From contig JAMCWV010000252.1 in the NCBI GenBank assembly GCA_023481025.1, positions 1,978-12,551 on the forward strand: a stretch of DNA of 10,574 nucleotides, in the 5' to 3' direction. Shown here piece after piece: positions 1-7,025 of this stretch. The DNA is from Gammaproteobacteria bacterium. GTDB lineage: Bacteria; Pseudomonadota; Gammaproteobacteria; Enterobacterales; Alteromonadaceae. The position numbers and the translations under genes are program-made. The notes under the pieces are model-generated. The model made no database searches. It saw nothing but the letters and a program-made list of their open reading frames with translations, and was not told the DNA's origin. Position 1 is the first letter of the stretch; the number at the start of each line of letters is the position of its first letter.

Positions 1-1162
1 AATGGGCGACACCGGCCAGTACGCCGCCTTCAGAAAGATCCGCAACTGCGTCTTCCAGCAGGTTCATGCCACGCTGTAAGGTTCGGGCAAACTGTTGCTC
101 TTCTTGCAACAGTGCTTTTTCAATACGTGCTTGGGCGCCGACCAGCTCTGGGAAAGCCTCGCCCATCAGCCGCACAAGTTCGGCGACCAAGGTATGGAAG
201 AACGGGCCTTCTGCACCGAGTTTAGAACCATGACGCACGGCACGACGAATAATCCGACGCAGGACATAACCACGCCCTTCATTCGACGGCAACACACCGT
301 CGGCAATTAAAAACGAACAGGAACGAATATGGTCTGCAATCACGCGCAATGACTGTGCTTGCAAGTCGTCGCTACCAACCGCCGCCGCTGCTGCCTTAAT
401 CAAGGCAACAAAGGTGTCGGTTTCATAATTTGAATGCACATGTTGCATGACCGCTGCAATGCGCTCTAAGCCCATACCGGTGTCAACCGACGGCTTTGGC
501 AATGGGTCAAGCGTACCGTCGGCTTGACGGTTGTACTGCATGAATACTAAGTTCCAAATTTCAATATAACGGTCGCCGTCTTCTTCAGGCGTACCCGGTG
601 GGCCACCCCAGACTTCTTCACCGTGGTCATAGAAAATTTCAGAACACGGGCCACACGGGCCGGTGTCGCCCATTTGCCAGAAATTATCTTTGGCACCAAT
701 GCGGCTAATGCGATCTTCAGGCACACCAATTTCTTTAGCCCAAATATCGTAAGCTTCGTCGTCTTCTTCAAAGACCGTCACCCACAGCTTTTCTTTCGGT
801 AACTGCAAGGTGTCGGTTAAAAAGGTCCACGCATACTGAATTGCTTCGCGTTTGAAGTAATCACCGAAGCTGAAATTACCAAGCATTTCGAAAAAAGTAT
901 GATGACGGGCCGTGTAACCCACGTTCTCGAGGTCGTTGTGCTTGCCACCCGCACGTACACAGCGCTGCGAGCTAGTTGCTCGCGTATAGTCACGCTTGTC
1001 TGTGCCGAGAAAAACGTCTTTAAACGGCACCATGCCGGCGTTGGTGAACAATAACGTGGCGTCGTTACCCGGAATTAATGATGAACTCGGCACGATTTGG
1101 TGGCCGCGCTCTTTGAAAAACTCTAAAAACGCCGTTCGAATTTCGGCACTACTCATACTCAT
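1..1162 (-). CDS. alaS: Alanyl-tRNA synthetase, N-terminal 387 codons (runs off left edge)
   Basis: Class II aminoacyl-tRNA synthetase that charges tRNA-Ala in the cytoplasm. The visible part is the aminoacylation domain and the start of the tRNA-recognition region; the editing and C-Ala domains lie outside the window (the family is usually about 870 residues). Motifs read directly: [12 protein letters not shown] at residues 71-82 followed by [20 protein letters not shown] (84-103), [11 protein letters not shown] (166-176), and motif 3 GMGLERIA (229-236). The start MSMSSAEIR matches the usual MSxSxAEIR opening; the ATG at 1160-1162 has an AGGAAA ribosome site (minus strand of 1171-1176) 8 nt upstream, and a second ATG lies two codons in. 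It sits 99 nt downstream of recX on the same strand, the common recX-alaS order. A TAGAAT -10-like hexamer lies at 1210-1215 (minus), but no convincing -35 accompanies it. Identification is very secure. Confidence 0.98.
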   Translation of the reverse strand, partial: MSMSSAEIRTAFLEFFKERGHQIVPSSSLIPGNDATLLFTNAGMVPFKDVFLGTDKRDYTRATSSQRCVRAGGKHNDLENVGYTARHHTFFEMLGNFSFGDYFKREAIQYAWTFLTDTLQLPKEKLWVTVFEEDDEAYDIWAKEIGVPEDRISRIGAKDNFWQMGDTGPCGPCSEIFYDHGEEVWGGPPGTPEEDGDRYIEIWNLVFMQYNRQADGTLDPLPKPSVDTGMGLERIAAVMQHVHSNYETDTFVALIKAAAAAVGSDDLQAQSLRVIADHIRSCSFLIADGVLPSNEGRGYVLRRIIRRAVRHGSKLGAEGPFFHTLVAELVRLMGEAFPELVGAQARIEKALLQEEQQFARTLQRGMNLLEDAVADLSEGGVLAGVAH

Positions 1163-1261
1163 AAAACGTGTTTCCTGCTTTCAGTTAGCATTGGTTTACG
1201 TTGATTTGCATTCTATCTAGGGGGTAAAGATTAGCATAGCGGCGAGCGAGAAAACAGCCGC

Positions 1262-1756
1262 TTAATCGGCATTCTCGAGGCTTTTCTGAGCTGCCGATTC
1301 CGCCGCATAGACCTGATTTGCACTAAATCCGCGTTGAGCTAAAAATCGTTGCCGTTTCGCCCGCTCTTTCGGCTCTAGTTGGTTCAGTTGAGCCGCGCCA
1401 AACTTGCGCAGATAGCGGTCGGTTGCCAATGCCACCCAGTCCGTTTCCGCACTAGCAAAAATTTCTTCAATGGTTGCTGCGGCTATCCCTCGCTGCTGCA
1501 TTTCCGCTTTAATTTTGATCGGCCCATGGCCTTGTTCGACGCGACTGCGGTAGAACATTTCCGCGAATCGTTCGTCCGACTGCCAGCGACGCTCTTGTAA
1601 TTTCGCGACAACACGCTGCACTGGCGCTTTGGCAAAGCCACGTTGACAAAGCTTTTGCACTAACTCGAATTCACTTTGCTCACGGCGGCTCAACAGCTGC
1701 ACCGCCCGCTGCTCAATGACAGTTTCGTCTTCGGGATCTTTGGGCGGTCTAATCAT
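1262..1756 (-). CDS. recX: RecX, regulator of RecA filaments
   Basis: Small all-helical protein that binds RecA-DNA filaments and limits their extension and activity. The product is highly charged, with tandem helical repeats typical of the family: RAVQLLSRREQSEFELVQKL near the N-terminus, then VAKLQERRWQSDERFAEMF and YRSRVEQGHGPIKIKAEMQQ. The F-A-x-x-[FY]-x-R-S/R-x-x-x-x-G-P-x-[KR]-I pattern is characteristic of RecX. Length is about 164 residues, close to the E. coli protein (166). I prefer the ATG at 1756, because AGGTAG lies 8 nt upstream of it; an in-frame GTG at 1765 would add three residues but has a poorly spaced ribosome site. It lies between the SIMPL lipoprotein gene (48 nt upstream of this start) and alaS. 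The recA gene usually next to it is not in this position. Confidence 0.93.
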   Translation of the reverse strand: MIRPPKDPEDETVIEQRAVQLLSRREQSEFELVQKLCQRGFAKAPVQRVVAKLQERRWQSDERFAEMFYRSRVEQGHGPIKIKAEMQQRGIAAATIEEIFASAETDWVALATDRYLRKFGAAQLNQLEPKERAKRQRFLAQRGFSANQVYAAESAAQKSLENAD

Positions 1757-1783
1757 GGGCAACACTACCTACCGAAATTAAAA

Positions 1784-1807
1784 TAGGCCTAGAATAAGCG
1801 AGGCCTA
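1784..1807 (-). terminator. Weak hairpin between the SIMPL gene and recX (possible terminator)
   Basis: On the minus strand TAGGCCT (1807-1801) and AGGCCTA (1790-1784) can form a 7-bp stem around a 10-nt loop, followed by ATTTTAATTT. The first arm includes the TAG stop of the SIMPL gene. The stem is short and the U-run is interrupted, so this may only attenuate read-through into recX, or may have no function. AGGCCT is self-complementary, so two direct copies automatically look like a hairpin. Confidence 0.3.
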
Positions 1808-2509
1808 GTCTATCAGTGCAAAGCGGATAAAGACTTGGGCACGAATCTCTTGTTCACCTGCTTCTGTGGCACTTGAATCAGCCGCCAACATGCGCGAGCC
1901 CGTGACCAAAATTCGTTCCTGATGACCGCCTTGCTCACGAATTTGCAGCGCAGGGCCTAATTTGCGTCCAGATAGTGTTGCCATTTGCTCCGCTTTCGCC
2001 CGTGCATGATCGATAGCCGCAGCACGCGCTTCCGCGTGGAATGGCGCCGGTTCAGCGACCGAGAAATTAACGCGGCTCAAGTTACCAATGCCCGCCTGCA
2101 GTGCGCTGTTCAGAATCTCATCAAAGCGGTCGATGTCGTCAAACGTCACTTGCAGGTCGCGTGAAACCGAGTAACCCACAAATATGCGCTCACGCTCATG
2201 ATAGTGATACTCAGGTTGTACACTCACTTGCCACGAGCGAATTTGCTGGCGAGGAATATCCAGTTCCGTAAACAAATCGAGCATGCTGACAGTCGTCCGA
2301 TCGACCTGTTGCTTCAGTTGCACCAAGTCTTCGCCGTCTGCTTCAATCACAAACACCATGCTAACCCGGTCCGGCACCGCTAGCGCCACCCCTGTGCCTT
2401 GCACTTCAATATACGCCGACTCACTCGTCGCTCCAGCCTGAGAGGCTGGCTGACAAGCCGCCAGTAAAGGTAAAACAAGGGCTAATAAAACCACCAAACG
2501 TTGTTGCAT
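1805..2509 (-). CDS. SIMPL-domain (DUF541) lipoprotein
   Basis: Predicted exported lipoprotein of the SIMPL/DUF541 family, a periplasmic or outer-membrane group (including E. coli YggE) linked to stress tolerance but without a settled biochemical role. The N-terminus is a signal peptide with a hydrophobic core and a lipobox LAAC ending at Cys19; Gln at +2 predicts sorting to the outer membrane. Residues about 33-231 form the SIMPL domain: it opens with IEVQGTGVALAVPDRVSMVF, then has a VSVQPEYHYHERERIFVGYS strand segment, the middle AAAIDHARAKAEQMATLSGR helix and a final QVFIRFALID strand, all typical. Length (234) is normal. The ATG at 2507-2509 has a strong GAGGAG ribosome site. It lies upstream of recX on the same strand, separated from the deiminase gene by 109 nt with a tandem repeat. 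The function is inferred from the family only. Confidence 0.88.
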   Translation of the reverse strand: MQQRLVVLLALVLPLLAACQPASQAGATSESAYIEVQGTGVALAVPDRVSMVFVIEADGEDLVQLKQQVDRTTVSMLDLFTELDIPRQQIRSWQVSVQPEYHYHERERIFVGYSVSRDLQVTFDDIDRFDEILNSALQAGIGNLSRVNFSVAEPAPFHAEARAAAIDHARAKAEQMATLSGRKLGPALQIREQGGHQERILVTGSRMLAADSSATEAGEQEIRAQVFIRFALID

Positions 2510-2575
2510 AACTGCTCTCCTCGTTCTTGGCTGTGATCGCCTGGACTCGCCTGACTCATGCAGAGCTCCGTTGCT

Positions 2576-2629
2576 TTTAACTTAGCTGATTTAACTTAGC
2601 TCTTTTAACTCAGCTCATTCAACTTAGGC
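2576..2629. repeat. 14-bp imperfect tandem repeat, about 3.8 copies
   Basis: Plus-strand units resemble TTTAACTTAGCTGA. The TAAC/CAAC element recurs at 2578, 2592, 2606 and 2620, an exact 14-nt period. The last copy covers the deiminase stop codon (2619-2621) and its final codons. Read on the minus strand, each unit contains TAA-type stops; because 14 is not a multiple of 3, the array stops all three frames. It fills most of the gap before the SIMPL gene. No hairpin strong enough for a terminator is evident. Confidence 0.75.
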
Positions 2630-3704
2630 GCGGTGCGACGAAACTGGCGCAATGCCAAGCGCCACCGCCGACAACTAGTGCCCGAGCTGGCAGCACCAAT
2701 ACTTCATGATCCGGCATGATTTCCTGCATTTGTCGCTGTGCTTGTGCGTCGGTAGGTAAACCAAAACCCGGCAACACAATCAGCTTACGTTCAGGCATGT
2801 CTACCCGCAAAAAGTTCACATAGGTGGCCATTAGCGCCATGCCTGCAATGCGTTTACGAATACCATGTCGGTGCTCGATACTAGCCCCTTCCGCCGCCGA
2901 CAGCCGTGGTGAGCGCGGTAACGGTAGCGTATGAATTTTCAACGACCGACCTTGCGCGTCGCGCGCCTCATGGAGGTAGTCAGACACTCGCCGACAGGTG
3001 GCGTAGTCGGGGTGCGACGCATCTTGAGTCATCGCCACGACGACTTCACCGGGGCGCACGAAACAAGCAAAGTTATCAACGTGTCCACCGGTCTCATCGG
3101 CATTCAGGCGCCCCGGCAAGGTCAAAATTGTGTTTAACCCCAACGAGGTTTCCAGCTCTTGCGCCAACGCTTTGGCGCTCAAACCTTGGTTACCTTGACG
3201 ATATAAAATACTACCGGTGCACAACATGGCCGTGCCTTCACCATCATGATGAATCGCACCACCTTCGAGCACCATCGGCCGGTGTTGCACTGGCGTTTTC
3301 AGTGTTTCAGCAAGCCAGTCGCGGGCGGCAAGGTCCTTGCCAAACTGATCGTCAATCCCGCCCCAACCATCGAACGCGTAGCCCAGTGCTTGCCACTCAC
3401 CGCGTTCACTTATCGTTAAGAATGGTGCGCAATCACGCAACCAAATCTCACCAAAATCACATGCATGCAGCTCTAAGAAAGAAGCGTCGTCAGTTTGTCC
3501 AAACTGTGCCTGCAAGCGTGTTTCGGCGTCCACGAAACTCTCAGGCTGTACCTGTAGGTTTACGGGTATTTGGCGTTCAACAAGCGCCTGAATTAAGGCA
3601 CACAGCTCATCTTGTGCGGCTGCGCCCCGTTGCGGCCAAATATCGCTACGGCTTGGCCAACGTAACCAAACACTCGCCGCTGTTTGCCACTCTGTTGCTA
3701 ACAT
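2619..3704 (-). CDS. Agmatine deiminase family protein (peptidyl-arginine deiminase fold)
   Basis: Member of the guanidino-group modifying superfamily; the best-known relatives (AguA) hydrolyse agmatine to N-carbamoylputrescine and ammonia in arginine-to-putrescine catabolism. Length 361 fits the family (about 365). Catalytic landmarks are present: WLRDCAPF with Asp91, LEGGA with Glu147, GGHVDNF with His208 and Asp210, TYVNFLRVD (294-302), and the nucleophile in GGGAWHCAS, Cys352. The classical plant and bacterial AguA motif is GGGNIHC, so Ala-Trp before His-Cys is a variation that may affect substrate choice. The ATG overlaps the rluB stop by one base (TAATG), and a GGAAGGG ribosome site lies inside the rluB tail, implying translational coupling. 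No N-carbamoylputrescine amidase (aguB) is adjacent, unlike many agu loci. Family assignment is firm; agmatine as the substrate is inference. Confidence 0.9.
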   Translation of the reverse strand: MLATEWQTAASVWLRWPSRSDIWPQRGAAAQDELCALIQALVERQIPVNLQVQPESFVDAETRLQAQFGQTDDASFLELHACDFGEIWLRDCAPFLTISERGEWQALGYAFDGWGGIDDQFGKDLAARDWLAETLKTPVQHRPMVLEGGAIHHDGEGTAMLCTGSILYRQGNQGLSAKALAQELETSLGLNTILTLPGRLNADETGGHVDNFACFVRPGEVVVAMTQDASHPDYATCRRVSDYLHEARDAQGRSLKIHTLPLPRSPRLSAAEGASIEHRHGIRKRIAGMALMATYVNFLRVDMPERKLIVLPGFGLPTDAQAQRQMQEIMPDHEVLVLPARALVVGGGAWHCASFVAPRLS

Positions 3705-4843
3705 TACTGCTGACCCTTCCCATGACTACTTTTATTTTGCTGACCTGACTGTTTACCACCCGCGCCTTTCGTGTTCGGCGTAGCACGTCCACTGCCTGCG
3801 CGCGTTGGCTTTTTAGCCGAGTGTGGTTTTTTTCTAGCTGCAGGCTTTTTGCTTCCGGCTGGCTTATTGTTTTCGTTTTGGCGTGAATTTCCGGCTGGCT
3901 TATTCCTTCCGGCAGGCTTGCTGTGCCCGCCGCTTTTACGAGTCGCGCCAGCGCGCTCAGTTCCTTTATTCGAACCACGCTCAGTCTCTTTACTCGAACC
4001 CCGCTCAGGGCCTCGATTATGACGTTTGCGTTGAGCTTTGCGTGCGCGTTTAATTGCGCGCTCTTGATCTTCAATGCTAATCACCGGTGCCGACTCAATT
4101 GGGTCGAGCGCAACTAGCTTACGCAAATAGTTCACGTCCGACATCGGCAGCTCCATCCAGCCGCCTTGAACAAGACCTTTCGGTAGCGTCAGCTCACCCA
4201 TACGGACGCGAATCAAACGGCTTACGGTTAAGCCTTGCGATGCCCAAAGACGACGAACTTCGCGATTGCGCCCTTCGGTTAAGATGACATGAAACCACTG
4301 GTTTAAGCCTTCACCACCGCGGCGACGAATCTTTTTAAAGCGCGCCATGCCGTCTTCAAGCTCAACACCACGCAACAGTTTTTGAATTTGACTCTCGGTC
4401 ACTTCACCGAACACCCGCACAGCGTATTCACGCTCTACTTCATAACTTGGGTGCATCATACGGTTGGCTAGTTCGCCGTCCGTCGTCAGCAGCAATAGTC
4501 CCGAGGTATTGATATCGAGTCGACCAATCGCGATCCAACGCGCAGCACTGAGTGGTGGTAGCCGCTCGTACACGGTGGCCCGCCCTTCTGGATCTTTGCG
4601 TGTCACCAACTCGCCTTCCGGCTTGTGGTAGAGCAATACCCGACAATGCTGCTCTTCAGCGTCGCGTATTTTCACTTTATGACCGTCAATGCGAATCACG
4701 GCATCAGGTTCAACTCGCTCCCCTAGGGTGGCAATATGGTCGTTGACACGAATACGCCCTTCACTAATTAAGGCTTCAATTTCACGTCGTGAGCCATGCC
4801 CTGACCGTGCTAACACCTTTTGTAACTTTTCGGTCTCTTTCAC
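3704..4843 (-). CDS. rluB: RluB, 23S rRNA pseudouridine(2605) synthase with long basic tail
   Basis: Modifies 23S rRNA by isomerising a uridine in the peptidyl-transferase region (2605 in E. coli numbering). An S4 RNA-binding domain occupies about residues 5-60 ([20 protein letters not shown]), followed by the RsuA/RluB catalytic domain with [17 protein letters not shown], catalytic Asp110 at the same position as in E. coli RluB, and [11 protein letters not shown] further on. From about residue 265 to 379 the protein is a low-complexity Lys/Arg/Ser/Gly/Pro tail rich in KPAG and KKP units, a feature seen in gammaproteobacterial RluB but long here. It starts with GTG at 4841-4843, overlapping the scpB TGA by 4 nt (GTGA), and its TAA shares a base with the deiminase ATG. 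RluB rather than RluE/RluF/RsuA is supported by the tail and by the scpAB neighbours. Confidence 0.95.
   Translation of the reverse strand: MKETEKLQKVLARSGHGSRREIEALISEGRIRVNDHIATLGERVEPDAVIRIDGHKVKIRDAEEQHCRVLLYHKPEGELVTRKDPEGRATVYERLPPLSAARWIAIGRLDINTSGLLLLTTDGELANRMMHPSYEVEREYAVRVFGEVTESQIQKLLRGVELEDGMARFKKIRRRGGEGLNQWFHVILTEGRNREVRRLWASQGLTVSRLIRVRMGELTLPKGLVQGGWMELPMSDVNYLRKLVALDPIESAPVISIEDQERAIKRARKAQRKRHNRGPERGSSKETERGSNKGTERAGATRKSGGHSKPAGRNKPAGNSRQNENNKPAGSKKPAARKKPHSAKKPTRAGSGRATPNTKGAGGKQSGQQNKSSHGKGQQ
3853..3922. repeat. Internal direct repeats encoding KPAG units of the RluB tail
   Basis: TTCCGGCTGGCTTATT occurs exactly at 3853-3868 and 3889-3904 (36 nt apart) and with changes at 3907-3922. 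All are in the same frame and encode NKPAG-type units of the minus-strand rluB tail. Weaker in-frame repeats near 3965-4015 encode ERGSxK units. The spacing in multiples of three suggests the tail grew by in-frame duplication. Confidence 0.75.
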
Positions 4844-5466
4844 GCTTTGGTTTCCTCTTCTGCGTCACGCTCCCGCGTGTCTGTTAGTAACTCTGCTTGC
4901 CCGCTCTGTGGCGCGGCGCTCTCGTCGAGGTCAATCAATTCTGACCGCTCTTGTGCTAAGGCGGGCAAATCACTGATAGACGTTAACGAGAAATAATCTA
5001 AAAATGCTTTCGTGGTTGCGAACAGGGCTGGTCGCCCTGGTACTTCTTTGTGCCCGACTACTTTTACCCAGCCGCGCTCTTGCAAGGTTTTCATAATTTG
5101 TGTGCTGACCGACACGCCGCGCACCGCTTCAATTTCGCCGCGCGTCACCGGCTGTCGCCAAGCAATTAACGCCAAGGTTTCCAGTAAAGCGGCTGAGTAT
5201 CGTGGTGCCCGTTCCGGCCACATGTGCACGAGTGCCGGCGCGAGTTCTGCGCGGGTTTGAAAACGGTACCCAGATGCAACTTCCACTAACTCAATGCCGC
5301 GATCACGGTAGTCGTCTTGCAAGGCTTCCAGCGCTTGCCGCACACGCGGTCGGTTCAACGAGTAATTCGCCAACACCCCAGACAGTAATTGGTCGACCGT
5401 CACGGGTTGTTCCGCAGTAAATACCGCCGCTTCAATGAGTTGCTTTAGTTGCTGATCAGAAATCAC
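4840..5466 (-). CDS. scpB: Segregation and condensation protein B
   Basis: ScpB is a dimeric winged-helix protein that binds the kleisin ScpA and, with SMC, forms the bacterial condensin that organises and segregates chromosomes. Two winged-helix regions are readable, with the family signatures [20 protein letters not shown] and [20 protein letters not shown] then LDYF. The C-terminus after LPAL is acidic and variable, as usual. I place the start at the GTG at 5464-5466 ([14 protein letters not shown]), because AGGA lies 8 nt upstream and the family usually begins near this ISDxQLK segment; this gives 208 residues and an 11-nt overlap with scpA. Longer in-frame openings exist (an ATG at 5496, or further up to 5520), but no good ribosome site was seen for the ATG at 5496, and both extend deep into scpA. 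It overlaps rluB by 4 nt. Identity is certain; the start is probable. Confidence 0.95.
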   Translation of the reverse strand: MISDQQLKQLIEAAVFTAEQPVTVDQLLSGVLANYSLNRPRVRQALEALQDDYRDRGIELVEVASGYRFQTRAELAPALVHMWPERAPRYSAALLETLALIAWRQPVTRGEIEAVRGVSVSTQIMKTLQERGWVKVVGHKEVPGRPALFATTKAFLDYFSLTSISDLPALAQERSELIDLDESAAPQSGQAELLTDTRERDAEEETKA

Positions 5467-6343
5467 TCGACTCGTCCTGTTGCCATGGGCTCGCATCGAT
5501 CCGCGCTGCTTTACGCACATAAATTTGCGAAAAGTTTTCTGCTTGGGTCAATACAATTAAGCCTTCTTTATTCAATTCCAATAAGGCTAAAAAGCTCACT
5601 ACAACGCCCGAGCGCCCTTCCTCGTGCGAAAACAGCTGTTGAAACTCCAAACTGCCTTGATCGTCTAGCCGACTAAGAATAATCGACATGCGTTCACGGG
5701 TCGATAAATGCTCACGTTTAATTTGGTGATGTGCCTGGACTTGCACCAATTGCATGACTTTTGCCAGCGCCAACCCAAGCTCTTCTAATGAAACCTCTGC
5801 AGGCGCCTGGCCGGCTAAGTCGCGGGCATCCGTATAAGCGGAGGCAACAAAGTAATCCCGTTCCTGCTGCGGCTGTTCGTCGAGTTGTTGTGCTCCAGCA
5901 CGGACAATTTCATATTCCTGTAAACGCCGAACCAATTCAGCTCGCGGATCACCTTCGTCGTCTTCATCGTCATGCTTCTGCGGTAACAACATACGGCTTT
6001 TAATTTCCGCAAGCATCGCCGCCATTAACAAATAATCCGCCGCTAACTCCAGTTTCAGCTCGCGCATCATGTCCACATAGACCATGTATTGCTCGGTGAC
6101 TTTCAAAATCGGCAAGTCGAGAATATCCATTTTCTGCCGGCGAATCAGATACAGCAGTAAATCCATTGGCCCAGAAAACAAATCGAGCATCAGCTCCAAG
6201 GCTTCTGGCGGAATATAGAGGTCGTCGGGCTGTTCAAAAATTGGCTCACCACGGACAAAACCCAGCGGTAACGAATGCTGGGTATCAATCACTGCTTGCG
6301 TGTCCGTGGTTAATTCAACATCCGTCAAATGACTATCCGCCAA
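5456..6343 (-). CDS. scpA: Segregation and condensation protein A (kleisin)
   Basis: Kleisin subunit that bridges the heads of an SMC dimer and recruits ScpB. The N-terminal SMC-binding helical region reads LYIPPEALELMLDLFSGPMD at residues 42-61, then LLLYLIRRQKMDILDLPILK (62-81); the acidic DDEDDEGDP linker region follows, and the C-terminal winged helix has SFLALLELNKEGLIVLTQAE. Length 295 is normal. No ATG precedes the conserved part: an in-frame TAG stands at 6350-6352, and the first possible start is TTG at 6341-6343, with a GTG at 6290-6292 (VIDTQHSLPL) as the alternative. Neither has an ideal ribosome site; an AAGG lies about 11 nt before the TTG. It follows yciO by 13 nt and overlaps scpB. 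No smc gene is in the window. Confidence 0.95.
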   Translation of the reverse strand: MADSHLTDVELTTDTQAVIDTQHSLPLGFVRGEPIFEQPDDLYIPPEALELMLDLFSGPMDLLLYLIRRQKMDILDLPILKVTEQYMVYVDMMRELKLELAADYLLMAAMLAEIKSRMLLPQKHDDEDDEGDPRAELVRRLQEYEIVRAGAQQLDEQPQQERDYFVASAYTDARDLAGQAPAEVSLEELGLALAKVMQLVQVQAHHQIKREHLSTRERMSIILSRLDDQGSLEFQQLFSHEEGRSGVVVSFLALLELNKEGLIVLTQAENFSQIYVRKAARIDASPWQQDESSDF

Positions 6344-6356
6344 TCCAAACTAAGCC

Positions 6357-6977
6357 TTAATTAAACGGCGAAGGGTCACCTTCACCAATACGAATCACTT
6401 CAATTTCATCATCGACCATATCCACAACTGTGGTTGGCTTTTCCATCAAGTGGCCGCCGTCGATGATTAAGTCAACCAACTTCTCTAAGCGCAACCGAAT
6501 TTCATACGGATCTGGCTCAGCGAATTCTTCACCTGGGAAAATCATGGTCGTCGACATCACCGGCTCATTCAGCTCAGCCAATAAGCCTTGAGCAATGCGG
6601 TTGTCTGGCACCCGTAAACCAATGGTTTTACGCTTCGGATTCAATAACCGCTTCGGCACTTCTTTGGTGCCACGCAAAACAAAGGTATAAGGCCCCGGCG
6701 TATTGTTTTTCAACAATCGGAACGCCTGATTACCAACCTTGGCATAAATCGACAATTCGGACAGGTCACGACAGACCAAGGTAAAATTATGCTCACTGCC
6801 GAGCTGGCGAATACGCAAAATTCGCTCGATGGCGTCTTTATTCTGCAGCTGGCAGCCCAACGCATAACCTGAGTCGGTCGGATACACGATCACCCCACCG
6901 GCACGCACAATGTCTGCCGCTTGTTGTAACAATCGCTGTTGCGGATTGTCTGGATGAACTTGGAAAAACTGACTCAT
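6357..6977 (-). CDS. yciO: YciO, Sua5/YciO/YrdC family protein
   Basis: Homologue of E. coli YciO, related to the threonylcarbamoyl-AMP synthases TsaC/Sua5 that act in tRNA t6A synthesis; YciO itself is not the main t6A enzyme and its role is not settled. The whole 206-residue product tracks the E. coli protein from MSQFFQVHPDNPQQRLLQQA onward, with GGVIVYPTDSGYALGC (nucleotide-binding entry), RIRQLGSEHNFTLVCRDLSE, KNNTPGPYTFVL, GTKEVPKRLL, KRKTIGLRVP and a KPTTVVD segment near the end. The ATG at 6975-6977 has a strong AAGGGGA ribosome site 8 nt upstream. It lies 48 nt after rnm and 13 nt before scpA. The rnm-yciO pair divergent from trpE is also the E. coli arrangement, which supports the assignment. 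Confidence 0.96.
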   Translation of the reverse strand: MSQFFQVHPDNPQQRLLQQAADIVRAGGVIVYPTDSGYALGCQLQNKDAIERILRIRQLGSEHNFTLVCRDLSELSIYAKVGNQAFRLLKNNTPGPYTFVLRGTKEVPKRLLNPKRKTIGLRVPDNRIAQGLLAELNEPVMSTTMIFPGEEFAEPDPYEIRLRLEKLVDLIIDGGHLMEKPTTVVDMVDDEIEVIRIGEGDPSPFN

Positions 6978-7025
6978 GAACTACGTCCCCTTGTGACTCT
7001 CAAAACTAGCTTAAATACCTGACTA

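Noticed and set aside
1210..1238. Possible alaS promoter with TAGAAT as -10
   Set aside because: The hexamer at proper spacing upstream (TATGCT) does not resemble a -35, so I noted it only in the alaS entry.
1234..1267. Inverted repeat AGCGGC/GCCGCT spanning the recX stop
   Set aside because: Short 6-bp arms with a 13-nt loop and no U-run; not adequate as a terminator.
2906..3748. 280-codon plus-strand open frame opposite the deiminase gene
   Set aside because: It is fully antisense to a gene with clear catalytic motifs, has Arg/His/Ser-rich composition without recognisable domains, and lacks a good ribosome site; it is a frame shadow.
3646..4074. 142-codon minus-strand frame overlapping the rluB tail
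   Set aside because: It is an alternative frame of the low-complexity tail, where repeated codons keep other frames open by chance.
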